Of a stretch of 35,814 nt of DNA, positions 23,746-32,283 are shown one piece after another (within the stretch, counting starts at the first letter, position 1; every line of letters starts with the position of its first letter). The DNA is from Sphingobium xenophagum NBRC 107872 (GTDB lineage: Bacteria > Pseudomonadota > Alphaproteobacteria > Sphingomonadales > Sphingomonadaceae). The notes below the pieces were generated by a model that was given only the letters and a program-made list of their open reading frames with translations, searched no databases and had not been told where the DNA came from. Location of the stretch: contig NZ_BARE01000046.1 in assembly GCF_000367345.1 (NCBI RefSeq), positions 1-35,814 of the forward strand, written 5' to 3'. The position numbers were made by a program, and so were the translations under genes.

Positions 23746-25203
23746 CAACAACGCCCGCGTCACGCTGTCATGCGGCGGCATCCCGTCGCTGGTGACGAAG
23801 CCATGGACCCAGAAACTGTCATAGGCGCTGGCCGCCGCAATGAGCAGCAGCAGGCAGGCCGAGGCGGCAAACAGAGTGCGCGCGCCGCGCACGGCCCGGT
23901 CGGGGGAGAGCGCCAGCAGCACCAGCGGCAGGATTGGCAGGAAATAGCGCCCCTGCGTTCCCTGAATGAAGTCCGCGCCCGGCGGCGTGCCGGTCAGGTA
24001 CATGGCGGTCTCGATCAGCACCGCGACGCCGCCGGCGACCGCCAGCCACCAAAGGCGCTGCGCTCCGCCAAAGCGGGCCTCCGCGCCGCTGAGTATCGCG
24101 GCCGCCAGCATGACCGCCGCCAGCGGGTAGGCGATCAGCGGCAGCAGGATGGCGTTCCAGCCGAAGCGCCCGACGATCTGGAGCGCATAGACCGGCGCGC
24201 GCTCGATCACGCTGGACGTCAGGATGCGAACATAACCGACGGGATCGTTCAGGATCACCGCCAACTGGTCGGCCAGTGGCGCGGTCAGCACGCTCTCACC
24301 CGTCTTGCGCGACATGATATGATAGAGCGCCTGACTGCCGCCAGAATATTTCATCCAGCCGATGAAGGCGGCCGCGCCCAGCGCCATCGCGCCCAGGACC
24401 AGCCACATCCGCATGTCGCGCCGATATTGGGGCCAGCGCAAACCCGCCGCCATCAACGGCAGATAGACGCCCTTGGCGAGAGCCAGCAACGGCGCCGCCA
24501 GAACCAGTCCGGCCGATCCACGGTCCATGAAGCCGACACGCAGCGCCAGCGCGAGTCCCAGGAAGCCCATGCCGTTGATCACGGCATCGGGCGACATCGA
24601 TCCGATCTGATAGGCAAAGGTGGGCAGCAGCGCCGTGCCCAGCATCGCCATCCGGCCAAAGGGCAGCAGCCGTAGCGCGGCGATCAGCAGCGCCAGGGCG
24701 ACCAGCGCGTTGACGATCCGCCCGGCATAGAAACGGCCCAGTTGCGGCAGGCCGAGCGCGTCGCCGATCAGCAGGCCCGCAGCGCCCGGTGCATAGAGTG
24801 TCGGCGCATAGCTTGCGACATTGGGGAATTCGGCAAAGACGGTGCCGGGCCGCGACGCATCCGCATTCCAGCTATGTCCCAGCTTTGTCGCATCGAACCT
24901 GCGCACAGTCGCTGGCACGTCGGTGGGAAAATCGACGGCGTGCAGGTCTATGGCCGCGCGGAGCAGCGCCGCGCCGATCGCCTCGCCATGCTGCGTTGTC
25001 AACACGCCGCCTTCGGACAGAAGCAGCGCCTTCATATAATGCTGATTTTCGTCCGGCGCCTGAAACGGCGGGGTTGCCAGCGTGAAGAACAAGGTTGCGA
25101 GGCAGATCGCAACCAGCAAACATTGTTCGAGCGCAGACCATGGCGCGGCGAACAGCATGTCGCCGCGCACTCCCTGCGCCATCCCGATCCGCTCGTTCCG
25201 CAT
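23725..25203 (-). CDS. DUF2142 polytopic membrane protein
   Basis: The 492-residue protein has about ten or more predicted membrane helices. It carries the DUF2142 signature near the N-terminus, TPPFQAPDENQHYMKALLLSE, with the Asp-Glu pair in the first periplasmic loop as in GT-C-fold glycosyltransferases. A large loop (about 75-130) and a later FAYQIGSMSPDAVINGMGFL follow. Family members are inferred to be lipid-linked sugar transferases in cell-surface polysaccharide modification; no reaction has been proven here. Its only polysaccharide-like neighbour is the PAP2 gene, which could recycle a polyprenyl carrier. The gene is monocistronic, with glnA upstream on the same strand and a terminator in between. 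Confidence 0.88.
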   Translation of the reverse strand: MRNERIGMAQGVRGDMLFAAPWSALEQCLLVAICLATLFFTLATPPFQAPDENQHYMKALLLSEGGVLTTQHGEAIGAALLRAAIDLHAVDFPTDVPATVRRFDATKLGHSWNADASRPGTVFAEFPNVASYAPTLYAPGAAGLLIGDALGLPQLGRFYAGRIVNALVALALLIAALRLLPFGRMAMLGTALLPTFAYQIGSMSPDAVINGMGFLGLALALRVGFMDRGSAGLVLAAPLLALAKGVYLPLMAAGLRWPQYRRDMRMWLVLGAMALGAAAFIGWMKYSGGSQALYHIMSRKTGESVLTAPLADQLAVILNDPVGYVRILTSSVIERAPVYALQIVGRFGWNAILLPLIAYPLAAVMLAAAILSGAEARFGGAQRLWWLAVAGGVAVLIETAMYLTGTPPGADFIQGTQGRYFLPILPLVLLALSPDRAVRGARTLFAASACLLLLIAAASAYDSFWVHGFVTSDGMPPHDSVTRALLLPSPRW

Positions 25204-25306
25204 GACTGCCCTGTGCCTTTGCCTTGTCTCCGACAGGCAATAGGCCGCCAGCCCTTAACATTTCGCGCCGGTAAATGAATTTTGCCGGATCATGACCGGA
25301 ACGGGA

Positions 25307-25341
25307 AAGGCCCGGCCGCTTTGGAAGCAACCGGGCCTTGT
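25307..25341 (-). terminator. Terminator of glnA
   Basis: On the minus strand, AAGGCCCGG and CCGGGCCTT (complements of 25331-25339 and 25307-25315) form a 9-bp stem with a 15-base loop, followed by a short pyrimidine run. It lies 25-59 bp beyond the glnA stop. The plus strand reads the hairpin followed by GTCCTTTTT, so it may work in both directions. Confidence 0.8.
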
Positions 25342-25365
25342 CCTTTTTCGCAGCGCTGAAAAAGA

Positions 25366-26778
25366 TCAGCCGCTATAATACATGTCGAATTCGACCGGCG
25401 AAGGCGCCATTTCCCAGCGATACACTTCAGGCCATTTCAGTTCCATATAGGCGTCGATCTGGTCCTTGGTGAACACGCCGCCCTTCAGCAGGAAGTCCTG
25501 ATCCTTTTCCAGGCTTTCGAGCGCTTCGCGCAGCGAACCGCACACGGTCGGCACCTTGGCCAGTTCCACCGGCGGCAGGTCGTACAGATTCTTGTCCATG
25601 GCTTCGCCGGGGTGAATCTTGTTTTCGATCCCGTCGATACCGGCCATCAGCAACGCGGCGGTGGCGAGGTAGGAGTTGGCAAGCGGATCGGGGAAGCGGA
25701 ATTCGACGCGCTTCGCCTTCGTGCCCGCACCATAGGGGATACGGCACGAAGCGGAACGGTTGCGCGCCGAATAGGCGAGCAGCACGGGAGCTTCAAAGCC
25801 GGGCACCAGGCGCTTGTAGCTGTTGGTGGTCGGGTTAGTGAAGGCGTTGAGCGCCTTGGCATGCTTGATCACGCCGCCGATGAAGAACAGGCAGGTGTCG
25901 GACAGGCCGGCATAGCCGTCGCCGGCAAAGGTGTTCTGCCCCTTGTTCCAGATCGAAATATGCGTGTGCATACCCGAACCATTGTCGGCCTTGATCGGCT
26001 TGGGCATGAAGGTTGCGGTCTTGCCATAGGCCTGGGCAACCATCTTCACGACATATTTGTAGATCTGGATGCGGTCGCAGGTTTCGACCAGCTTGCCGAA
26101 GGTGAGGCCCAGTTCGTGCTGGCTGCCGGCGACTTCATGGTGATGCTTGTCCATGGGCAGGCCCATTTCCATCAGCGTGGTCACCATTTCGGCGCGAATG
26201 TCGGTGGTCACGTCGACCGGGCCGACCGGGAAATAGCCGCCCTTGGCGCGGGGACGGTGACCCATATTGCCGCCGTCATATTTCGTGCCGCTGTTGGTGG
26301 GCAGTTCGACATCGTCCAGCTTGTAGAAGCTGGAATTGTAGGTGTTGTCGAATTCGACGCTGTCGAACATGAAGAATTCAGGTTCCGGGCCGATATAGAC
26401 GGTGTCACCAAGGCCCGTCGACTGAAGGAACATTTCGGCGCGCTTGGCGGTCGAACGCGGATCGCGCGAATAGAGCGAACCATCTTCGGGTTCGACGATG
26501 TCGCACACCAGGATCATCATCGGCGTCGCGCTGAACGGATCGAAGAAAACCGCGTCCAGATCGGGCTTCAGGATCATGTCCGATTCGTTGATTTCCTTCC
26601 AGCCCTCGATCGAGGAGCCGTCGAACATCAGGCCGTCAGTCAGCTCATCTTCGCCAATGACGTTCGCGCACATCGTCAGGTGGTGCCAGGTGCCCTTGGG
26701 ATCGGTAAAACGGACATCGACCCACTCGATCTCCTTTTCCTCGATCATCTTGAGAATGTCTTTTGGCGTATTGGCCAT
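25366..26778 (-). CDS. glnA: Glutamine synthetase type I
   Basis: GlnA makes glutamine from glutamate, ammonia and ATP in a dodecamer and is the main entry for ammonium. The 470-residue protein has EWVDVRFTDPKGTWHHLTM near the N-terminus, the MFDGSSIEGW loop, and HHHEVAGSQHELGLTF with metal ligands. KPIKADNGSGMHTHISIW and NRSASCRIPYG complete the active site. The adenylylation Tyr is Tyr399 in NLYDLPP, so GlnE/PII-type covalent control is expected. The start at complement of 26778-26776 matches the family; the longer open frame upstream is intergenic. It follows glnB by 98 bp and probably shares its sigma-54-type promoter. The intergenic gap contains a small CCCC-TTCG-GGGG hairpin. Confidence 0.97.
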   Translation of the reverse strand: MANTPKDILKMIEEKEIEWVDVRFTDPKGTWHHLTMCANVIGEDELTDGLMFDGSSIEGWKEINESDMILKPDLDAVFFDPFSATPMMILVCDIVEPEDGSLYSRDPRSTAKRAEMFLQSTGLGDTVYIGPEPEFFMFDSVEFDNTYNSSFYKLDDVELPTNSGTKYDGGNMGHRPRAKGGYFPVGPVDVTTDIRAEMVTTLMEMGLPMDKHHHEVAGSQHELGLTFGKLVETCDRIQIYKYVVKMVAQAYGKTATFMPKPIKADNGSGMHTHISIWNKGQNTFAGDGYAGLSDTCLFFIGGVIKHAKALNAFTNPTTNSYKRLVPGFEAPVLLAYSARNRSASCRIPYGAGTKAKRVEFRFPDPLANSYLATAALLMAGIDGIENKIHPGEAMDKNLYDLPPVELAKVPTVCGSLREALESLEKDQDFLLKGGVFTKDQIDAYMELKWPEVYRWEMAPSPVEFDMYYSG

Positions 26779-26802
26779 GTGCGCTTGCCCTTCTCGTTTA
26801 TT

Positions 26803-26818
26803 ACCCCCCCGAAGGGGT
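26803..26818 (-). other. UUCG-type hairpin in the glnB-glnA gap
   Basis: On the minus strand ACCCC, a TTCG tetraloop and GGGGGGGT form a short stable hairpin 24 bases upstream of the glnA start codon. Its position suggests a processing or mRNA-stability element between glnB and glnA, or a modulator of ribosome loading. Nothing tests this here. Confidence 0.4.
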
Positions 26819-26876
26819 AGATGGATGCCCGTTGTTCCGTCGCCCCGATGCCGGGATGACCAGAATTTGCGTGAAA

Positions 26877-27348
<472 letters not shown>

Positions 27349-27400
27349 TGGCGAATCGCTAGAACATGCTTTCGGCGATGCAGCAATCTTTGTCCATATT

Positions 27401-27442
27401 GCCCGGATTCAGGGCATTTTCTTGCCAGGCTGCCCGTTTTTT
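27401..27442 (+). terminator. Orphan hairpin with T-tract on the plus strand
   Basis: GGGCA (27412-27416) pairs with TGCCC (27431-27435), followed by GTTTTTT. An alternative pairing, GCCC (27401-27404) with GGGC (27412-27415), would exclude it. No plus-strand gene lies upstream, so it could end a short divergent transcript, or it may be chance. The 5-bp stem with a 14-base loop is weak. Confidence 0.25.
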
Positions 27443-27462
27443 AAGCAGTCGTTGGCGCGCGC

Positions 27463-28290
27463 TCAGCTATAGGGCGGCGCGTCCAGTCCGGCGGGGCTCT
27501 TGGTGAAAATCTCGCATCCGGTTTCGGTAATGCCGATACTATGTTCGAACTGGGCGGACAGGGTGCGGTCGCGCGTCACCGCCGTCCAGCCATCTTCCAT
27601 CATCCTGACGCCGGGCTTGCCGATATTGATCATCGGCTCGATCGTGAAGAACATGCCGGGCTTGAGTTCCGGGCCCGTACCGGGGCGGCCGATATGCACG
27701 ACCTCCGGGCTGTCATGAAACACCCGGCCCAGGCCATGGCCACAAAAATCACGGACCACGCCATAGCGGTGCTTTTCGGCGTGCCGCTGGATCACATGGC
27801 CGATGTCGCCCAGATGGTTGCCGGGCTTTGCCTGTTCGATGCCCAGCATCAGACATTCATAGGTCACCTCGACCAGCCGCCGCGCCTTGATCGGCGCGTC
27901 ACCCGCGATGAACATGCGGCTTGTGTCGCCATGCCACCCATCGACCAGCGGGGTAACGTCGATATTGACGATATCGCCGTCCTTCAGCCGATAATCGCCG
28001 GGGATGCCGTGGCAGATGACATTGTTGATCGATGTGCAGCAACTATGGGTATAGCCGCGATAGCCAAGCGTCGCTGGCACGCCGCCACCGTCCAGCGTCA
28101 TCCGGCGCACGATGTCGTCCAGTTCGCCGGTCGTCACGCCCGGTACGACATGGGGCACCAGCGCATCGAGTATCTCGGCCGCCAGCCGTCCGGCGCGGCG
28201 CATGCCTTCAAAACCCGCCGCGTCATATAATTTGATCGCGGCCGAACGGGAAATCGGCGCATCGGCCGTCATCGTCATATATTCGGTCAT
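27463..28290 (-). CDS. map: Methionine aminopeptidase type I
   Basis: MAP removes the initiator Met from nascent proteins. The 275-residue enzyme has all five metal ligands: Asp111 (NIDVTP), Asp122 (HGDTSR), His185 (CGHGLGR), Glu218 (TIEPMI) and Glu249 (FEHS). The substrate-side His94 (VICHGIPGD) is also present. A short N-terminal extension of about 20 residues precedes the pita-bread core. The start at complement of 28290-28288 was chosen over the longer open frame to 28380, since TATAGT lies about 10 bases upstream of this ATG on the minus strand, which could give a very short or absent leader. It is divergent from the CinA-N gene. Confidence 0.95.
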   Translation of the reverse strand: MTEYMTMTADAPISRSAAIKLYDAAGFEGMRRAGRLAAEILDALVPHVVPGVTTGELDDIVRRMTLDGGGVPATLGYRGYTHSCCTSINNVICHGIPGDYRLKDGDIVNIDVTPLVDGWHGDTSRMFIAGDAPIKARRLVEVTYECLMLGIEQAKPGNHLGDIGHVIQRHAEKHRYGVVRDFCGHGLGRVFHDSPEVVHIGRPGTGPELKPGMFFTIEPMINIGKPGVRMMEDGWTAVTRDRTLSAQFEHSIGITETGCEIFTKSPAGLDAPPYS

Positions 28291-28493
28291 GACATGACTA
28301 TAGGGGCACCCGCGCCATAATGCGAGAGGGGCGGCCAGTGGTCCGATCCCGATATTCGATTGAGCGTGAGGGGATGTCACACGCGCATGCCCGATACGCA
28401 GCGGACCATCAGAAATATTTGAGTTCCAGTGGGCTTTACGATGTCAAAATCAATCCACTAGGCAGGGCGCCATGCGCAGGCTATGGACGCGCC

Positions 28494-29255
28494 ATGGCCG
28501 ATCCTACCCGCATCTGGACCGCAGCGCTGATCGTGATCGGCGACGAAATCCTGTCTGGCCGCACGCAGGACAAGAATATCAGCCAGATCGCGATCTGGCT
28601 CAATGTTCAGGGCATCCGCCTGCGCGAAGTGCGGGTGGTGGCGGACGATAGCGACGCGATCGTCGAATCAGTCAACATCCTGCGCGCGCGCAACGATTAT
28701 CTGTTCACCACCGGCGGCATCGGCCCGACCCATGACGATATAACCGTCGATGCGATCGCGGCGGCGCTGGGCGTGCCGGTGGAAGTGCATCCTCAGGCGC
28801 GGGCGATGTTGGCGGGCTATTATGAAACGCGCGGTGGCCTGACCGAAGCGCGGCTGCGCATGGCGCGGGTTCCCGCCGGGGCCAGCCTGATCGAAAACCG
28901 CATGTCAGGCGCGCCGGGTATCCGTCATGGCAATATCTTCATCATGGCGGGCGTGCCGCACATCACCGCCGGTATGCTGGACAGCCTGACCGGCACGCTG
29001 GAGGGCGGGCTGCCGCTGCTGTCCGCCACGATCGGCTGCTGGGTTGCAGAGAGCGAGATTGCCGACCTGCTGGGCGCGGCGGAGCAGGCGCATGAGGGAT
29101 GCCAGATTGGCAGCTATCCCTTTTTCCGCGAAGGGCGCACGGGCGCGAACTTCGTCGTGCGCTCGACCGACGCGAGCGCGCTCAACCAGTGCCTCACGGC
29201 GCTTAGCGCGGCGCTGGAACAGGGCGGGTGGCCCGTCATCCCGAACGGGATCTAA
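28494..29255 (+). CDS. CinA-N/MoCF-domain protein (molybdopterin-binding family)
   Basis: The 253-residue protein is a stand-alone N-terminal CinA domain of the MoCF_biosynth (molybdopterin-binding) fold, without the C-terminal PncC nicotinamide-nucleotide amidase half. Seen are AALIVIGDEILSGRTQDKN, FTTGGIGPTHDDITVDAIAAALG, with the GGIGPTHDD loop that binds ligand, and GAPGIRHGNIFIMAGVPH. In CinA this domain is an ADP-ribose pyrophosphatase; here the activity is inferred. The start at 28494 fits the family; the upstream open frame to 28320 is low-quality. The upstream 203-bp intergenic region is shared with map, but no clear promoter was seen. It converges on the next gene with a 3-bp gap. 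Confidence 0.9.
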   Translation: MADPTRIWTAALIVIGDEILSGRTQDKNISQIAIWLNVQGIRLREVRVVADDSDAIVESVNILRARNDYLFTTGGIGPTHDDITVDAIAAALGVPVEVHPQARAMLAGYYETRGGLTEARLRMARVPAGASLIENRMSGAPGIRHGNIFIMAGVPHITAGMLDSLTGTLEGGLPLLSATIGCWVAESEIADLLGAAEQAHEGCQIGSYPFFREGRTGANFVVRSTDASALNQCLTALSAALEQGGWPVIPNGI

Positions 29256-29258
29256 GGG

Positions 29259-29930
29259 TCAGCGCTTCGCCGCGAACCAGATGACATGGCGCGGCCCCTT
29301 GCCATTGTCGCGCGCCTTCACCGCCACTTCGTCGACGGCAAATTTGGCATTGCGCAGGCGGCGGGTGAAGGCATCGTCCGACCCCGCCGACCAGACGGCC
29401 AGAATGCCGCCGGGACGCAACGCGTCGCGCGCAATCGTAAGTCCCTGAGCGGAATAGAGGCGGTCATTCGCCACCATGGTCAGCCCGTCAGGCCCATTAT
29501 CCACATCCAGCAGGATCGCGTCATAGCTGCTCCTGCCGTCCGCGATCGCGCTCGCCACGTCGCCCATGACGAGTTCTACGCGCGGATCATCCAGGCATCC
29601 GGCAGCCAGATCGACCATCGGACCACGCGCCCATGCGATGATTTCCGGCACCAGTTCGACCAGCGTGATCCGCGCGTCGGCGGGCAGGATCGCCAGCGCT
29701 GCGCGCAGGGTAAAGCCCATGCCATATCCGCCGATGAGCAGATGAGGCGCCTTGCGGCCCGCGAGCCGCTCGATCGTCATGACCGCCAGCGCCTTTTCCG
29801 ACCCGCTCATCCGGCTGCTCATCAACTCGTTGCGATCCAGCACGATCATGAAATCGCCGCCCCGGCGATAGAGCTTCAATTCCTCCCCGCCCGGAATGGC
29901 GGCGGAGCCAAGATATTCGCGCGGGATCAT
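29259..29930 (-). CDS. Spermidine synthase-like methyltransferase-fold protein
   Basis: The 223-residue protein has the class I methyltransferase/spermidine-synthase fold. The glycine-rich loop is LLIGGYGMGFTLRAAL, the acidic strand end is ITLVELVPEII and a second acid follows in VELVMGD. YDAILLDVDNGPDG sits where spermidine synthases have the catalytic Asp. It is shorter than canonical SpeE and lacks an obvious N-terminal beta-hairpin domain beyond GGEELKLYRRGGDFMIVLD. Members of this group are annotated as spermidine synthase-like, and aminopropyl transfer is not proven; methyl transfer is an alternative. AGGAAAG precedes the ATG. It is convergent with the CinA-N gene. Confidence 0.82.
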   Translation of the reverse strand: MIPREYLGSAAIPGGEELKLYRRGGDFMIVLDRNELMSSRMSGSEKALAVMTIERLAGRKAPHLLIGGYGMGFTLRAALAILPADARITLVELVPEIIAWARGPMVDLAAGCLDDPRVELVMGDVASAIADGRSSYDAILLDVDNGPDGLTMVANDRLYSAQGLTIARDALRPGGILAVWSAGSDDAFTRRLRNAKFAVDEVAVKARDNGKGPRHVIWFAAKR

Positions 29931-30064
29931 GCTGGTGTCTTTCCTGGATGATATGTCGCTGGCGCGCATGGCAGCTTGGCAAGCCCCGCGCAAATGCTAC
30001 AGGCATTCGCAGATGCCGTCTTGCGATGGCCAGACCTATCGAACGGCGGGCAGTTCCTTTTTTC

Positions 30065-30514
30065 ATGCGCTATTTTCTCGACACTGAATTTAACGGTTTT
30101 GGCGGTGGGCTGATCAGCGTCGCGCTGGTTCCCGAACATGGAGACCAGGAATTTTACGTCGCGCTGCCGCTGCCGGACGATGTCGAGCCGTGGGTGGCGC
30201 AGCATGTCGTCCCCTATCTGCGCCATGTGCCGCCGGGCATATATCTGGAACTCAACCGGGCCGATGCGGCCGATCATGTCGCCGCCTATCTGGAAGGGGA
30301 TGATGATCCGCTGATCATCGCCGACTGGCCGGAGGATCTGGCCCATTTCTGCGCTTTGCTGGTGAAGGGGCCGGGCCTGATGGCGGGGGTCGATTTCGGT
30401 CTGCGGCTGGAACTGATCAATGCGGCGGGCTTTAGCGCGGCCGCCAACAGCCGGGTGCCGCACAACGCCCTGCACGACGCGCGGGCGCTGCGGGATTTCT
30501 ACCTCGCCGATTGA
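30065..30514 (+). CDS. Short DEDDh-type 3'-5' exonuclease
   Basis: The 149-residue protein keeps the DEDDh exonuclease core in compact form: MRYFLDTEFN with Asp6 and Glu8, LIIADWPEDL with Asp87, and VPHNALHDARALRD with His133 and Asp138. These supply the two-metal site. Proteins of this type resemble RNase T or the epsilon subunit of DNA polymerase III but are shorter; substrate (DNA or RNA) is not known. The open frame extends upstream to 29948, but that part shows no similarity, and the Met at 30065 fits the family start. No good ribosome-binding site is seen. Its end overlaps the convergent membrane-operon gene by 16 bp. Confidence 0.85.
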   Translation: MRYFLDTEFNGFGGGLISVALVPEHGDQEFYVALPLPDDVEPWVAQHVVPYLRHVPPGIYLELNRADAADHVAAYLEGDDDPLIIADWPEDLAHFCALLVKGPGLMAGVDFGLRLELINAAGFSAAANSRVPHNALHDARALRDFYLAD

Positions 30515-32283
30515 GGCGCAGCGGCGCGGCCCACCCGCGCCCGCTCCAGCCACCACAGCAGCGCGCTTGCCAGCAACCAGCCGATCGCGAACGGCCAGGG
30601 CGATCCGGGGACTGACTTGCCCCTAGCGGCCTTGTCGCCCGATGCTGGCGGGCGCAGCATCAACATGGCGTCCCGATCCCGCGCGGCCCGCATCACCGGC
30701 AGGGCATTGGCAGCCTGGACGTAGAAGGGCGTGGCCTGGCCATCCCCCGCCCGGCGCAGCTGGTGCCAACCAGTCTGGTCGGGCCAGAAGGCGCCGCATC
30801 CCGCTACTGGCAACAGATTCGCCATTCGTCCATCCGGGCGTTCGACCTCAGCAGGGGCGGTCAGGCCGCACAGGATCATCCGCTCGCCCGCCCATCCCGG
30901 TGTCGTGATGGGCGTCATGCCGGGGGCGGGGCGTGCAACGGCCGCCAACATCGCGCTCCACCAGTCGCCATGCAGCCCCCGATGGCCCGTCAGCGTCAGC
31001 GCATAGCTGTCGATACCAGTGAACAGCGCAACTCGCCCGCTACCCACCGCCCGCCAGGCCGCAAGCGTCACGCCACCCGCATCGCGCAGCAAAGGTACGG
31101 CGCTCTGACCCTCCGGCGTCAGGCCAAGACGGCTGATCTCCGGCAGCGTTTCGTCGGGCAGGGCCAGGTCCGCTGGCCTGTCGTCGCTGCCGATGCCCTG
31201 CCGGGTGCGCGCGATGGTGGGGGCAAGGGGCTTGGGCAGGGCGAGGGGAACCAAGCCGCCCTTGCCCGTCAGGCCAAAGCCCAACGCCTGCCATTGTCCG
31301 CGGGTCGACGCGTCGATCGGCCCGCTGGGGTGCAGGATCAGACCCAGCCCGTTGCGCGCCGCGTCCATCAGCACGCCGCGCCGCGCTGCCCAGCTGCGGT
31401 CGTCGACGATCGCGGCGTCGAACCGGCGGAGCGTTGCTCCGTCCATCGCGATCGGCGCGTCGCCAAGCGCAATGCCGCCGCCCGCGCTCATTTGCGTTGT
31501 GACGGCAAAGCCCGCATCGGCAGCCCAGCGGCGCAGATATTTGACTTCGGCATTGGGCGCGGCCGACAGGATCAGCAGGCGCGGGGCTGGGCTGTCAGCG
31601 ACCAGTAGCGGGACGTTGGCCTGTTCGACGGTGCGGCGGCCATCGCGCACGCGCAGGGTGAACAGCACGGCCCCGGCGGCGCGCGCGGTGCCGGTCAGCG
31701 CAAAGCGCCCATCGGCGTCGGCCTGAACGCTGTCCGTCACTTGCCCGGCCGGGTCGAGCAATTCGACGGTGGCGCGGGGCAGGGCGCTCAACTGCCCGCC
31801 CAGGCTGAAGCTGCTCCCCGGCGCGACGAGCGTTGGCGGGGCAACATGGCTGATACCCTGACGCAGAGGGCGCGGCTCAAAACGGACGGCGACTCCCCTT
31901 GCCGCTTCCATGTCGCGGGGCGGCAGGCCGTCGCCCAGCACGATAATCTCGCTGGTGCCGGGGTGCCGCCGCAAGGCGGTCGCAAGGTCGGGCACATGTT
32001 CGCCAGCGCCAATGTCGGGCGCTTCGGGCAGCAGGACCATAGGACCAGCCGCCAGACGAGACGTGCCGCGTGTCGCGATCCGCAGCGCGCCGCTGCTCAT
32101 GGTCGTCGCAGGGGGAAATAGCGTCAGAAACAACAATATCCCGCACACCGGCTGGAGCAGCAGCAGCGCGATCAATCGCCTGGGCGACGGCGCGCTTGCG
32201 CTACGATGCCACAGGATCAGACGCACGCCAGCCACAATCATGGCCACGCCCAACAGGATGGCGGTCATCCATGCGGCGGTCAT
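30499..32283 (-). CDS. Membrane-anchored GATase-like protein of the DUF58/BatA/DUF4175 operon
   Basis: The 594-residue protein has two N-terminal membrane helices (about 5-25 and 38-58), a large periplasmic or extracytoplasmic-type region, and a C-terminal helix (PWPFAIGWLLASALLWWL, about 563-582). Its middle contains LLILSAAPNAEVKYLRRWA and FDAAIVDDRSWAARR, a class I glutamine amidotransferase-like fold without a recognisable catalytic Cys. An Ig-like region (about 140-225) precedes it. The true start is the ATG complementary to 32283-32281, overlapping the DUF4175 stop as ATGA; the longer open frame upstream is an out-of-frame reading of that gene. Last gene of the operon. Function unknown; its partners suggest an envelope complex. 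Confidence 0.82.
   Translation of the reverse strand: MTAAWMTAILLGVAMIVAGVRLILWHRSASAPSPRRLIALLLLQPVCGILLFLTLFPPATTMSSGALRIATRGTSRLAAGPMVLLPEAPDIGAGEHVPDLATALRRHPGTSEIIVLGDGLPPRDMEAARGVAVRFEPRPLRQGISHVAPPTLVAPGSSFSLGGQLSALPRATVELLDPAGQVTDSVQADADGRFALTGTARAAGAVLFTLRVRDGRRTVEQANVPLLVADSPAPRLLILSAAPNAEVKYLRRWAADAGFAVTTQMSAGGGIALGDAPIAMDGATLRRFDAAIVDDRSWAARRGVLMDAARNGLGLILHPSGPIDASTRGQWQALGFGLTGKGGLVPLALPKPLAPTIARTRQGIGSDDRPADLALPDETLPEISRLGLTPEGQSAVPLLRDAGGVTLAAWRAVGSGRVALFTGIDSYALTLTGHRGLHGDWWSAMLAAVARPAPGMTPITTPGWAGERMILCGLTAPAEVERPDGRMANLLPVAGCGAFWPDQTGWHQLRRAGDGQATPFYVQAANALPVMRAARDRDAMLMLRPPASGDKAARGKSVPGSPWPFAIGWLLASALLWWLERARVGRAAAPQSAR

Noticed and set aside
28320..28493. N-terminal extension of the CinA-N protein
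   Set aside because: The added residues show no domain similarity, and the family start fits the Met at 28494.
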